From: Snodgrassella alvi
Lineage (GTDB): Bacteria; Pseudomonadota; Gammaproteobacteria; Burkholderiales; Neisseriaceae
NCBI RefSeq assembly: GCF_002777825.1
Contig: NZ_MEIR01000079.1
Span: 1-57,218 of the forward strand
DNA: 57,218 bases
Direction of reading: 5' to 3'
Shown here: one piece after another, positions 26,623-36,772 of the stretch
How positions within the stretch are numbered: position 1 is the first letter of the stretch
Layout of the letters: each line of letters begins with the position of its first letter
Notes under the pieces: generated by a model
Database searches by the model: none
The model's input: only the letters and a program-made list of their open reading frames with translations
What the model was told of the DNA's origin: nothing
Made by a program: the position numbers and the translations under genes

Positions 26623-28482
26623 ATGTATCACATTTCTTCTCGCTTGCGTGCCTGCACGGTTTCCCTGTTAAAACTGTTATTTTTGCTACTGGTTTTGCTA
26701 TTTGGGCTGAACCAAACTGCATTTGCCACTGATGACAATGGTAATATATTGTCACCAGAGCAGGCTTTTGTGCCGCAATTAGTTGTTCATGATCAGGATG
26801 TTAGGGTACGTTTTGTTATTGCTAAAGGCTATTATCTCTACCAGAATAAAATTCAGGTTTCTACCAAACCAGAAGGTCTGTTTGACGATGCACAGTTTGT
26901 CCAGTCAGGCACACTGAAACATGATGAGTTTTTTGGTACGCAGCAGGTTTATTATAACCATGCTGATGTACTCTGGCGCTACAGTGCAGGTGCACAAACT
27001 GTCCCGTATCAGTTAACCTTGTCGTATCAGGGCTGTGCCGAAGCGGGTATCTGTTATCCGCCGGTGGAAAATACGTTAACCATCAGTCGTACCGGCAAAT
27101 ATTCTATTGTTTCCCAGCCATTACATGGCCAGCCGGATGTGGGTACTTTTAGCAAGCCACCAGAAAAAAAACCGCCAGCTGAATGGTCTGGCAGCTCCGG
27201 TAACGATAGTTTGTTCCAACTCTCTCGGGCAACACTGATTACCAATTTAATGACCTTTTTTATTGCCGGGATGGGTCTGAGCCTGACTGCATGCATGTAT
27301 CCGCTGTTACCGATTGTTTCGGCTATTGTGATGGGTTCACACCAGAAAGCGACTAAATGGCGGGCATTTGTGCTGTCATTTGTATATGTGCAGGGACTAG
27401 CTTTTACTTACACCATTGTGGGTATTGTCACGGCGCGTACGGGGTCATTTCTGACGGGCTGGCTGCAACAGCCGGCAGTGGTACTAACCGCAGCGGCTAT
27501 ACTGGTAATTCTCGCTCTATCGATGTTTGATTTGTACAGTATTCAATTGCCTACGCGCTGGCAATCTTTCTTTCAGCGTGTCAGCGGCCGTTTTCGGGGC
27601 GGACATTTGCTATCTGTGATGGTGATGGGCGCGTTGTCAGCACTGATTGTCGGCCCATGTGTGGCGCCGCCATTGGCTTTTGCCCTCGGCTATATTGGCC
27701 AGAGTGGTGATGCTACGCTGGGCGGTATGGCACTGTATGTGATGGCACTGGGTACCGGCATTCCGCTGATTCTGATTTCAGTATTCGGTGTTCACATTAT
27801 GCCACGAGCCGGTAGCTGGATGACTGTTGTAAAATACCTGTTTGGGCTGATGCTGCTGGGGGCGGCTACTTATATTGCCACTCCGTTTCTGCATTACTAT
27901 CTGGTGGTAACTATTTATACCCTGCTTATGCTGGTACCAGCACTTTATCTGGGCTGGCAATGGTATCACTCACAGGGACGCCAGCGCTGGTTTAATGCGG
28001 CAGCCGGTGTACTGTTTCTGATTGGCGGAATTTTTTTTGTGGCAGCCAGTGTGGTGAACTATGCTACACCTCTGCACCGTTTTTTAACTTTGACGCCGCC
28101 AAATAATCAGCATTTCGGCCGCTATTTCAAAGAGCCGGAACAATTGCGTCAGGCCATGCAACAATTGTTTGATGATAGCCCAGATAAGCCGGTACTGGTG
28201 GATTTCTATGCAGACTGGTGCATTTCTTGTAAGGAAATGACTGCATTTACTTTAAGCAAAGCTTCCGTCAGGAGGGTGATTGAAGAGGAACGATTTTTAC
28301 AGATTGATGTCACCAATAACACCCCGGCACAGCGACGGATGATGCAGCAATATGGCTTATACGGCCCGCCGGGTTTATTTGTGGTTCACAGTAACGGCTA
28401 TCGCAGCCAGCCATTGGTTGGCTATGTACCGGCATCGGAGCTGTTAAGCTGGTATGACAAACAGATTCAGAAAGTGCAATAA
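26623..28482 (+). CDS. dsbD: Thiol:disulfide interchange protein DsbD
   Basis: 619 residues. It carries electrons from cytoplasmic thioredoxin across the membrane to periplasmic DsbC/DsbE-type proteins. Signal segment at the N-terminus; periplasmic alpha domain with the redox pair C-x5-C (G-C-A-E-A-G-I-C-Y) near 138-144; membrane beta domain of about eight spans with T-A-C-M-Y-P-L and G-P-C-V-A-P-P; C-terminal thioredoxin-like gamma domain with WCISC near 531-535. All six functional cysteines are present. ATG 26623 is chosen because it leads straight into the basic-hydrophobic signal; a TTG 15 codons upstream is less likely. Ends at a strong terminator. Confidence 0.95.
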   Translation: MYHISSRLRACTVSLLKLLFLLLVLLFGLNQTAFATDDNGNILSPEQAFVPQLVVHDQDVRVRFVIAKGYYLYQNKIQVSTKPEGLFDDAQFVQSGTLKHDEFFGTQQVYYNHADVLWRYSAGAQTVPYQLTLSYQGCAEAGICYPPVENTLTISRTGKYSIVSQPLHGQPDVGTFSKPPEKKPPAEWSGSSGNDSLFQLSRATLITNLMTFFIAGMGLSLTACMYPLLPIVSAIVMGSHQKATKWRAFVLSFVYVQGLAFTYTIVGIVTARTGSFLTGWLQQPAVVLTAAAILVILALSMFDLYSIQLPTRWQSFFQRVSGRFRGGHLLSVMVMGALSALIVGPCVAPPLAFALGYIGQSGDATLGGMALYVMALGTGIPLILISVFGVHIMPRAGSWMTVVKYLFGLMLLGAATYIATPFLHYYLVVTIYTLLMLVPALYLGWQWYHSQGRQRWFNAAAGVLFLIGGIFFVAASVVNYATPLHRFLTLTPPNNQHFGRYFKEPEQLRQAMQQLFDDSPDKPVLVDFYADWCISCKEMTAFTLSKASVRRVIEEERFLQIDVTNNTPAQRRMMQQYGLYGPPGLFVVHSNGYRSQPLVGYVPASELLSWYDKQIQKVQ

Positions 28483-28484
28483 AT

Positions 28485-28517
28485 TAATAGCCTCCTTATT
28501 ATACAAGGAGGCTATTA
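28485..28517. terminator. Terminator between convergent dsbD and roadblock gene
   Basis: Perfect 13-bp stem TAATAGCCTCCTT/AAGGAGGCTATTA with a 7-base loop, two bases past the dsbD stop. AT pairs at the base replace a clear T-run. It probably serves both convergent genes. Confidence 0.8.
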
Positions 28518-28559
28518 CACAGAGAACCAACTGTACTAACAATTTGTGTTTAATTGTAT

Positions 28560-28931
28560 TCAGTCACGATAATGGCGGTCGGCCACTTTCAGCGCACGTC
28601 GTGCCAGCGCCAGATTGGCAATTGTGCGGTCGAGTACCATAAACATGAATACGCCCTTCACATTCTTCATCGGCCGCAATAAATAATACTGTTTATGCAA
28701 ACTGATGAGAATATCATCTATGGCATCTTCGTTACTGTCCTCACCATATAGGCGGGCAATTGCCTTAACCTCCGAACGCACAATTTCGGTATTGCCGGCA
28801 GACAGAATGTCCAGATCCATTCCTGACGGGCTGACACCATCTATAAACATTCCACTTTCATAATCCACGACAGCACACGCCATGACACCTTTAGTTGCCG
28901 CCAACTCATCAATGACGCCATCAAATCTCAC
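28560..28931 (-). CDS. Roadblock/LC7-like small protein
   Basis: 123 residues, cytoplasmic, no signal or membrane span. The layout (A-C-A-V-V-D-Y-E-S-G-M strand near 18-28, then a helix and a strand Y-Y-L-L-R-P-M, then V-F-M-F-M-V-L-D near 92-101) fits roadblock/LC7 proteins, which dimerise and often regulate small GTPases or polarity. No partner GTPase gene is beside it. It reads toward dsbD and shares the terminator. Family call is moderate. Confidence 0.6.
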   Translation of the reverse strand: MRFDGVIDELAATKGVMACAVVDYESGMFIDGVSPSGMDLDILSAGNTEIVRSEVKAIARLYGEDSNEDAIDDILISLHKQYYLLRPMKNVKGVFMFMVLDRTIANLALARRALKVADRHYRD

Positions 28932-29181
28932 TGTGATATCCTTCTTCTATTGCCATATTGCTTATTGGCAGGGTATTTGATTATCTATTTTCCAATTTTT
29001 TCCGGCTTTTGACCAGCATTAACTTTTTTTAATTAAAAAAATCTTTCTATTCAACATCCAAACATACGCTTTTGTGTCTGTACAAGAAATCCGACCAAAG
29101 GCGAAAAATCCTGTTCAGTGTTAAACGCAAACTACTTCGGTGCGGCTATAATAACAACCTTAACCGGTGGCGGATGCTGTT

Positions 29182-32100
29182 ATGCTGTATGTTTATCAAT
29201 CCAATCAATTAGCTGATTTAGCTGCTCTGTTTGCCAGCGTATATCAGCATACTTCACCGCAATCGGCATGGACGGCCACGGAAATCGTGGTACAGAGTCA
29301 GGGTATGCGCCGCTATCTGAACCATTATCTGGCACAGGAGCATGGCATTGCCGCCAATCTGCATTTTAGTCTGCCTGCCGGTTACATTTGGCAATTAACC
29401 CATCAAGTATTGCCAGAGACGCCGAAACTTAATCCGTTTCAGTCGGAAGTGCTGCGCTGGCGCCTGCTGGCTTTATTTCGCAGTGCAGCGTTTCAGCATC
29501 CACAATTATGCCAGACTGCCAGAGCACTGCAATCCTACCTTGATAGCAGTATACAGGCACCTTACCATCTAGCTGGAAAACTTGCTGATATGTTTGACCA
29601 ATATTTAATCTATCGCAATGATTGGATAAATAATTGGCAAGCTGGCAAGACTGTCCATCTGGGTGAAGACGAAGGCTGGCAGGCAGAATTATGGCACTGG
29701 CTGAGTAATGAAACAGATTCTCCCCATCGCGCCGGCTTAATGCAGAACTTTCTGGCGCAGCTTGGTGCAGAACACCTACCGCAACGAATTTTTGTTTTCG
29801 GAATTGCTACACTGGCACCGGTTTATCTGCAAGCATTTCAGGCAATGGCACAACATACTGATGTACATGTATTTGCAGTTAATCCATGTGCTGAATACTG
29901 GGGCAATGTGCTTTCTGCTGATTTACTGCTACATAATCAGGAAGCTGATTTGAGCGTGGTCGGACATCCTTTACTGGCCAGCTTGGGTAAACAGGGGCGG
30001 GATTTTTTTGATGCACTCAATGATTTGGGTGAAGTCGTCTATATGCCACCTGTGTACGCTGAATGCGGTGAAGTAGCCGATAGTCTGCTGCATCGCCTGC
30101 AAAACGATATTCAGTGTCTTCAACATCCGAAGCAGACTGAACCACCTTACCAGCGACAGGCCTATGACAGTTCCATCCAGATTGTTGCCGCCCATTCACG
30201 CCTGCGTGAGCTACAAATCCTGAAGGAGCAGCTGATTCAGGATTTGGCAGCGCATTCAGACTGGCAGCCACAGGATATTGCTGTACTCACACCACATATT
30301 GAGCCATATCTGCCATTTATCCATGCTGTATTCGGCCAGAATCAGGGCAATATACCTGCCCTACCTTACAACATAGCTGACGTTAAAATTAGCCTACAGG
30401 AACCTTTATTGCAATTGCTGGAAAAACTGCTGCAATTGATGCAAAGTCGCTTTGATATTGAAACGGTACAGCCCCTGCTGGACGAATCTGCCCTGCGCGC
30501 ACGCTTTGATTTAAATGACAGCGATGTGGCACTGATAAATCGTGTCTGGCGTGAACAGGGAGTACGCTGGGGTGTGGATGCAGACATGCGCTATGAGCAT
30601 GGTGGTCAAGGCAAACATTTTACCTGGCAGCAGGCACGTGAACGTACAGTACTGGGCTGGTTGCTGCCAGACAATAAACACACCGCACTGTGGCAGCAAC
30701 AGCTTCCATGGTTCGGCGATATTGGCCAGACTGAAATTCTGGCGCGTGCACAACAGTTAATTGATTGCCTAATTGAGCATCATACGCGCTGGCAGAAAGC
30801 AGCCACTATTACAGAATGGATTATGCGTACTCGACAGTTACTGCGCGATTTGGCCGATGAAGACTCTTTGGCCGGTAATGCCATGCAACAACTGGAGACC
30901 AGTTTGGCCGACTGGCAGGCACAGGCAGCACTGGCGCAGTTTGAACTACCTATTGAACCGGTTATTGCCATTGAGCATTTACAGAATCATTTATCCAGTA
31001 CCCGTCAGGCCGGATTTCTCCGTGGCGGCATTACTTTTTGCAGTATGGTGCCGATGCGCAGCCTGCCCTTTCGCTGTATCTGTCTGCTGGGTCTGAATGA
31101 TGGCGAGTTTCCGCGCACTACAAAATCGGCTGCTTTCGATTTAATTGCCCAGCATCCGCGCCGTGGCGACCGTGCCCGCCGCAATGACGACCACTATCTG
31201 TTTCTGGAATCCATTCTGAGCGCGCGCGAAAAACTGTATCTGTCCTATGTCGGTAAAGATATCCGCAAAAATGAAGAACTGGCACCCTCTGCTTTGCTAT
31301 ATGAACTTACTGATGTTCTGGCAGCCATGACCGGCTGCAATCCGCTGGAATTTAATCAACAGCACATCATCCAGCATCCGTTACAGCCTTTTTCCTATCG
31401 CTATTTCAATGGTGATTTATCCAGTTGTCGCCATGATTATGCCGATGCGCTGAATCAGGAAATCGTCCCGCCTACACCTTTCTATGCAGCAACTATTGAA
31501 CCGGAAGAAAATAATCGGGAAATTGATATTGAATCTTTCATCCGTTTCTGGCGCAATCCGGTACGCCACTGGCTCCAGCAGCAGTTACAATGGCAGGTTC
31601 CGTATCAAGAAACACCGGTTAGCGCAGCGGAACCATTTGCTATTGAAAACAGTGCACTAATCTATACTGCCTATACCCGCGCCCGCCAACAACATCTGGA
31701 TTTTGCTGATGTAGATGCAGCGCTGGCTGTCAGTGGACTAATACCGGAAGGTGAGCTGGGTGTGATTGTCAGCCAGACGCTACGTACGCAGACGCTGGCT
31801 CTGGATAGCGATATATTGTTTAGCCCAGCCGTAGCCGATATTACTTTTGTCTTTAATCATCAGCAGCTACAGCTCAGTGGTAACATCTGTCATCTGCACC
31901 AGTGCGGCCAACTGCTTGAACGCTGTCAAGCGCCCACTGCACCGGATAATATTGAATTATATCTGCGTCATTTACTCTTCTGTGCAGCCGAAGTTGAGTG
32001 TGCACAGGATACATATGAGCTTTATCCAGCCAAACCACGTAAGCTATCAGCGCTGAGTCAGATAGACGCGCAGGCACAACTGGCTTTATGGCTAGAATAT

Positions 32101-32409
32101 TACCAGCTGGGGCAAAGCCGGCCATTGCCATTTTTTCCGAAAACCAGTCTCAGCGCAGCCCGCTCTTGGTATAAACGCCGACAAAAGAAAAACTGCGAAC
32201 CCGGGCATGGCGCCGAAGAACGCAGCGCAGCCTTTAAAGTCTATATGGACAGCCACAACGGTAAACCGCAGGCCGATTATCCTGAAGTAGCTCAGGTATT
32301 TGGCCGCGATGAAGAGCTGCCAATTGACAGCCCCCTGTTCTGGCAACTGATTGAAGAATTACTGCTGCCGCTGATGGTGACGCTGGAAACCGCTGATAAA
32401 GAACAATGA
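29182..32409 (+). CDS. recC: Exodeoxyribonuclease V gamma subunit RecC
   Basis: 1076-residue Chi-scanning subunit of RecBCD, which repairs double-strand breaks. The N-terminal Y-Q-S-N, the V-V-Q-S-Q-G-M-R-R motif and the central inactive-helicase core (M-V-P-M-R-S-L-P-F, then L-G-L-N-D-G-E-F-P-R and R-R-G-D-R-A-R-R-N-D-D) are characteristic. ATG 29182 is preferred over GTG five codons upstream. The stop overlaps the recB start (ATGA), so the two are translationally coupled. Family length is about 1100, so it is complete. Confidence 0.95.
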   Translation: MLYVYQSNQLADLAALFASVYQHTSPQSAWTATEIVVQSQGMRRYLNHYLAQEHGIAANLHFSLPAGYIWQLTHQVLPETPKLNPFQSEVLRWRLLALFRSAAFQHPQLCQTARALQSYLDSSIQAPYHLAGKLADMFDQYLIYRNDWINNWQAGKTVHLGEDEGWQAELWHWLSNETDSPHRAGLMQNFLAQLGAEHLPQRIFVFGIATLAPVYLQAFQAMAQHTDVHVFAVNPCAEYWGNVLSADLLLHNQEADLSVVGHPLLASLGKQGRDFFDALNDLGEVVYMPPVYAECGEVADSLLHRLQNDIQCLQHPKQTEPPYQRQAYDSSIQIVAAHSRLRELQILKEQLIQDLAAHSDWQPQDIAVLTPHIEPYLPFIHAVFGQNQGNIPALPYNIADVKISLQEPLLQLLEKLLQLMQSRFDIETVQPLLDESALRARFDLNDSDVALINRVWREQGVRWGVDADMRYEHGGQGKHFTWQQARERTVLGWLLPDNKHTALWQQQLPWFGDIGQTEILARAQQLIDCLIEHHTRWQKAATITEWIMRTRQLLRDLADEDSLAGNAMQQLETSLADWQAQAALAQFELPIEPVIAIEHLQNHLSSTRQAGFLRGGITFCSMVPMRSLPFRCICLLGLNDGEFPRTTKSAAFDLIAQHPRRGDRARRNDDHYLFLESILSAREKLYLSYVGKDIRKNEELAPSALLYELTDVLAAMTGCNPLEFNQQHIIQHPLQPFSYRYFNGDLSSCRHDYADALNQEIVPPTPFYAATIEPEENNREIDIESFIRFWRNPVRHWLQQQLQWQVPYQETPVSAAEPFAIENSALIYTAYTRARQQHLDFADVDAALAVSGLIPEGELGVIVSQTLRTQTLALDSDILFSPAVADITFVFNHQQLQLSGNICHLHQCGQLLERCQAPTAPDNIELYLRHLLFCAAEVECAQDTYELYPAKPRKLSALSQIDAQAQLALWLEYYQLGQSRPLPFFPKTSLSAARSWYKRRQKKNCEPGHGAEERSAAFKVYMDSHNGKPQADYPEVAQVFGRDEELPIDSPLFWQLIEELLLPLMVTLETADKEQ

Positions 32410-35400
32410 GCCAAGCCTTAAACCCGATTACCATGCCTTTACACGGCACGAGCCTGATTGAAGCATCTGCCGGCACTGGCAAAACTTTCAACATCGCCGC
32501 CCTGTTTGCGCGGCTGGTATTGCTGGAACGTCTGCCGGTTGATGCTATTCTGGTCGTAACCTTTACCAAGGCGGCTACGGCGGAGCTTAAAACCCGTCTG
32601 CGTACCCGCTTGAATCAGGCTCTGGCCTTGCTGCAAAATAATCTGCCACCAGAACAAAACGATCCGGTGCTACAACAGCTAATTGACAGTGCGCGCGCTC
32701 AGGATGACGACAGTAGCTTGATGCTGCGCCTACAGGCAGCGATTACCCAGTTTGACCGAGCCGCCGTCTACACTATTCATGGATTTTGCCAGCGTGTACT
32801 CACTGATTATGCCTTTTTATGCCAGACACCATTTGATACTGAAACCATAGATACCGACCCGGAACTGTTGTGCCGCTTTGCTGAAGATTTTTGGCGCCGG
32901 CAGGTAAGCAATAACACCCGTATGGCTACGCTGGCCGTAACAAATAAACTTACTCCTGCCCGATTGATGCAAGAAATGGGGAGGCATTGCAGCGTGGCTG
33001 ATTTACAGCTACGCCAGCCACCTACTGTTGACATGGCGTCCATTAATGACAACTGGCAGCAAGCATGGCAAAAAGTTTGTACTCATTTCAGCAGCATCCA
33101 GGATGCATTCTGGCAATTACATCCGCAGCTTAATGGCAATGTTTACCGCCAGAAAAGCTATCAGCAGCTTTTCAGTGAACTACAACAGGCCATGGAAAGT
33201 ACGGCTAGCTGTCAAGCTTTTTCAGCGGACGCACTGGAAAAATGTGCCAAACTGGCCGCAGCCCAATTACACGAAAAAACCAGAAAAGGGCAAACACTCA
33301 ACGATGAATTGGTAGCTAAAGTTGCTTTGCTGGCCGAGCTGGCAGACGCAGTCAGCGCCATGCAGGCAGCAGAAAACAGCGTGGTGTTGCAATTACAGCT
33401 AGACTGCTTTAATCATGTGCGCCAGTGCTTACAAGAGCACCGGCGTAATAGTCACCAGCGCAGTTATGATGATTTACTTGCTGATGTAGGCATGGCGCTG
33501 TCTACGGATAATCCAATGGCAGAAACTTTGGCCGCTGCGCTGGCACAGACTTGGCAGATTGCGCTGGTAGATGAATGTCAGGACACCGACCCGCTACAAT
33601 ACCGGATTTTCAAAACCGCATTTGCCGCACAGAACCGACCACTCATCATGGTAGGCGACCCGAAACAGGCCATTTATCGCTTTCGCGGCGCCGACATTCA
33701 CGCCTATCTGCGTGCCGCCGCCGATACCCCACCACAGCAGCGCTATACTCTTACCACCAATTACCGCAGCCATCAGGCGCTGGTACAGGCAATTGGCCAT
33801 TTATTCAGTGGCAAGCAGCGGCCATTCATTCTCGAAGGCATCGATTATCCACCGGTACAGGCACAAGCTGCAGATAACCGTCTGCATACCAGCCAAAACC
33901 ACACTGTCGTGCCGGCAGTGGTGGTGCGCTGGCTGCCTGAGCAGATTGAGGTTAACGACAAAGGCGAAGAAATTATCCCCAACAAGGATAGTCTGCGGGT
34001 ACGTGCGGCCGAATGTTGTGCTTATGAAATCGCTGATATGATTAATCAGGGTATGCGCGGCAAGCTGCAACTGGGTAATCGACCCTTACAGGCCGGTGAT
34101 ATAGCTATACTGGTGCACTCACACAATGAAGGCAGCATGATTGCCAGTGCACTGAAACGCTGTGGCATTATGAGTGTCTCTCTTGGCAACCAGTCGGTTT
34201 TTGCCAGTACTGAAGCACAAGCTGTGATGGCACTGTTACGCTTCTGGCTGCAACCACAGCGCACCGAAACCTTGCGTTTTATCCTCGGCGGTGTGCTGTT
34301 TGGCTGGACAGCGGCACAACTGGCAGAACTGAACCAGAATGAAAATACCCTGAGCGAATGGATTCAACTGGCACTGCAAACACGCGAGCAATGGCAACAG
34401 TATGGTATTTATACCGCCATACAGTGGTTTACCAGCCAGACTGGCATGGAAACCAGACTGCTCAGCCAGCGCAATGAACGCAGCCTGACCAACCTGTGGC
34501 AACTGGCCGAGCTACTGGCCGATGCTGAACAAACGCTGCCTACCGCCAATGCCCTGCTGGGCTGGCTAGCCAGCGCCATCAGTAATGAGCGTCCAACCAA
34601 TGAGAACTACCTGCTGCGACTGGAAAGTGACGAAGCACTGGTAAAAATTGTGACCATGCACGCGTCCAAGGGGCTGGAATATCCGGTGGTATTTTGTCCA
34701 TTTGCATGGGACGGCAAACAAGCCGTTAAAAATCAGGAGCGCTGGCAACGCCTGCACCAGCAGGATAATGTCGAACTGATTGCCAATGACCTGCTCAGCG
34801 ATAGCGATCGTGAAGAGCTGGCACGCGAAAGCATGGCCGAGAGCCTGCGCCTGTATTACGTGGCCTTTACCCGTGCGCGCGAGCAACTGGTTCTATACAC
34901 TGCCGCCTGCAACAGCACTGCCACTAATCCCATGGCGTGGCTGCTGGACGGCCAGCCAGAAGGTACGCTGGAAGAATCACAGCTATTCTGGCAGCAAACC
35001 CATAAAAAACACCTGCCTAGTACCCTGCGCGCAGCATGGCAAACCTGTCTGGCCAATAGCAGCCCGGCACTATTTCACTGGTGTGAAGGCAGCGTAGCAC
35101 CTACCAGCGTCCATACTCAGAATGCTCCCGAACAGCCTTATCGTGCCTTAACTTTGACTGCACGCCCGTTTCACGCCGTACGCTATACCAGCTTTACCAG
35201 CCTGAGCCGGCATGATTACCGTCATCAGGAACAGAGCCTCGAAGAAGAAAAACTGGCACCGGCACTGGATCAGGCCGAAGTGCAAATACAGCCATTGAAT
35301 ACCAGCACTGAAGCCGAAACTGCCCTACTGGCATTTGAGCGTGGTATCAACGCCGGTCTGTGTCTGCATGCCATACTGGAGCAGACTGAATTCAGCCAGC

Positions 35401-36032
35401 CAGCCACTGCGGCTGAACAGGAGCATATACTGGCCTGTCTGGCTCGCTACGGCTTTGACAATGAGTATGGCAACACCATGCAGGCACTCACCGATGCTGT
35501 GCGCCAGTGTCCACTGTCAGCACACACCACCATCGCCACCCTGCCGGTACAGCAACGGGTGGCAGAAATGAATTTCATGCTGCATGTTACCGACTTCAAT
35601 ATCGCAGATTTACAACAGTGGTTTGCCCGTGCCTCCGGGCTGCCGGCGTGCTGCATTCAGGCAGCACAGGAGCTGGATTTTGCCACCGTTAACGGTTTTA
35701 TCAACGGCGCTATCGACCTTTTGGGTGAAGACATCCACGGACAGGTATATGTGATTGATTACAAATCCAACCATCTGGGCAATCGTCTGGCCGACTATGC
35801 GCAGGAAAACATGGATGCGGCCATTGCCAAACATCACTATTACCTTCAGGCACTGATTTACAGCATTGCCTGCGCACGTTTCCTGCACAGCCACCAGCAA
35901 TTGCCAGCGAGCATCAGCGTACGTTATCTTTTTCTGCGCGGCCTCAATCCGCACAACCAGCATGGTATCTGGCAATGGGATATAGACACCAGCAGCCTGA
36001 TGCCATGGCTGGTAGAACATGACAAAGCATAA
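32406..36032 (+). CDS. recB: Exodeoxyribonuclease V beta subunit RecB
   Basis: 1208-residue helicase-nuclease. Walker A E-A-S-A-G-T-G-K-T at 19-27, motif II region L-V-D-E-C-Q-D-T-D-P, GDPKQAIYRFRGAD, motif VI Y-Y-V-A-F-T-R-A-R-E, and the C-terminal RecB nuclease with G-x-I-D-L and V-I-D-Y-K-S-N near 1116-1122 (the D/D-Y-K catalytic set). It overlaps recC by 4 bp. recD does not follow in this window; it is either elsewhere or absent. Confidence 0.96.
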   Translation: MSQALNPITMPLHGTSLIEASAGTGKTFNIAALFARLVLLERLPVDAILVVTFTKAATAELKTRLRTRLNQALALLQNNLPPEQNDPVLQQLIDSARAQDDDSSLMLRLQAAITQFDRAAVYTIHGFCQRVLTDYAFLCQTPFDTETIDTDPELLCRFAEDFWRRQVSNNTRMATLAVTNKLTPARLMQEMGRHCSVADLQLRQPPTVDMASINDNWQQAWQKVCTHFSSIQDAFWQLHPQLNGNVYRQKSYQQLFSELQQAMESTASCQAFSADALEKCAKLAAAQLHEKTRKGQTLNDELVAKVALLAELADAVSAMQAAENSVVLQLQLDCFNHVRQCLQEHRRNSHQRSYDDLLADVGMALSTDNPMAETLAAALAQTWQIALVDECQDTDPLQYRIFKTAFAAQNRPLIMVGDPKQAIYRFRGADIHAYLRAAADTPPQQRYTLTTNYRSHQALVQAIGHLFSGKQRPFILEGIDYPPVQAQAADNRLHTSQNHTVVPAVVVRWLPEQIEVNDKGEEIIPNKDSLRVRAAECCAYEIADMINQGMRGKLQLGNRPLQAGDIAILVHSHNEGSMIASALKRCGIMSVSLGNQSVFASTEAQAVMALLRFWLQPQRTETLRFILGGVLFGWTAAQLAELNQNENTLSEWIQLALQTREQWQQYGIYTAIQWFTSQTGMETRLLSQRNERSLTNLWQLAELLADAEQTLPTANALLGWLASAISNERPTNENYLLRLESDEALVKIVTMHASKGLEYPVVFCPFAWDGKQAVKNQERWQRLHQQDNVELIANDLLSDSDREELARESMAESLRLYYVAFTRAREQLVLYTAACNSTATNPMAWLLDGQPEGTLEESQLFWQQTHKKHLPSTLRAAWQTCLANSSPALFHWCEGSVAPTSVHTQNAPEQPYRALTLTARPFHAVRYTSFTSLSRHDYRHQEQSLEEEKLAPALDQAEVQIQPLNTSTEAETALLAFERGINAGLCLHAILEQTEFSQPATAAEQEHILACLARYGFDNEYGNTMQALTDAVRQCPLSAHTTIATLPVQQRVAEMNFMLHVTDFNIADLQQWFARASGLPACCIQAAQELDFATVNGFINGAIDLLGEDIHGQVYVIDYKSNHLGNRLADYAQENMDAAIAKHHYYLQALIYSIACARFLHSHQQLPASISVRYLFLRGLNPHNQHGIWQWDIDTSSLMPWLVEHDKA

Positions 36033-36085
36033 TAGCTGCGGTATATTGATAGTCATTGCCGTATTTTCGCTAAGGAAGCAACAGC

Positions 36086-36487
36086 ATGCTAAACAAACCC
36101 GAAGAATTTATCATGGCCGTACTCGCCGGCATCTGGGTCACTATCACCTTTATCATCTGCCGCTATCTACAACTGCCTACTGATACGGGTTTACTGGTAA
36201 CCACCCTAACGCTGGTGTGGGCACTGGTGTTTTTCCTATTGTGGCAGCGCGGTCGTACCCGCAACATCTGGCCGCTGTTTCTGGGTTTACTGGTTATGTG
36301 CTGGTGGCGTGCCATTTATCACTGCTCAGCCGAAGTTATTTTCAATAGTGATAGCAGCATCACTAAACTCGTACACTGGTATGGTAGCTGGCCAGCTCTG
36401 ATTATTTACGCCCTGATTCCAGTGATTGGCGGCTATGCGTTCAAATGGTGGCAATATAAACGCCATACCTCGCAGACACCTGTCTGA
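36086..36487 (+). CDS. Small membrane protein, unknown function
   Basis: 133 residues with about four predicted spans (roughly 9-28, 34-52, 59-78 and 98-118). AAGGAAG precedes the ATG at good spacing. It begins 53 bases after recB and may be co-transcribed with it. No family recognised. Confidence 0.65.
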   Translation: MLNKPEEFIMAVLAGIWVTITFIICRYLQLPTDTGLLVTTLTLVWALVFFLLWQRGRTRNIWPLFLGLLVMCWWRAIYHCSAEVIFNSDSSITKLVHWYGSWPALIIYALIPVIGGYAFKWWQYKRHTSQTPV

Positions 36488-36772
36488 ATTATTTCGTTCT
36501 GTCTGAAATAACCGCATCACCGCAGCCGGTGCCATAAATATCTGGCTAAAGGAATAGCTGTAGACTCTGCCACCGGCTATTTTTTCTGACATAAATGTAT
36601 ATGCATGGCTACTTTCTTATGGCACAAATACAATTGAAAATCAGATATTGATATTAATATTTATATTCTTATCGTGTCGTAAAATTCAGGAAATCAGGCC
36701 AGCATGAATCGCAATTAGCCGCTAAGCTCAGGCACTGATACATTTACTCCTAGCTGAACCAAACCGATTACC

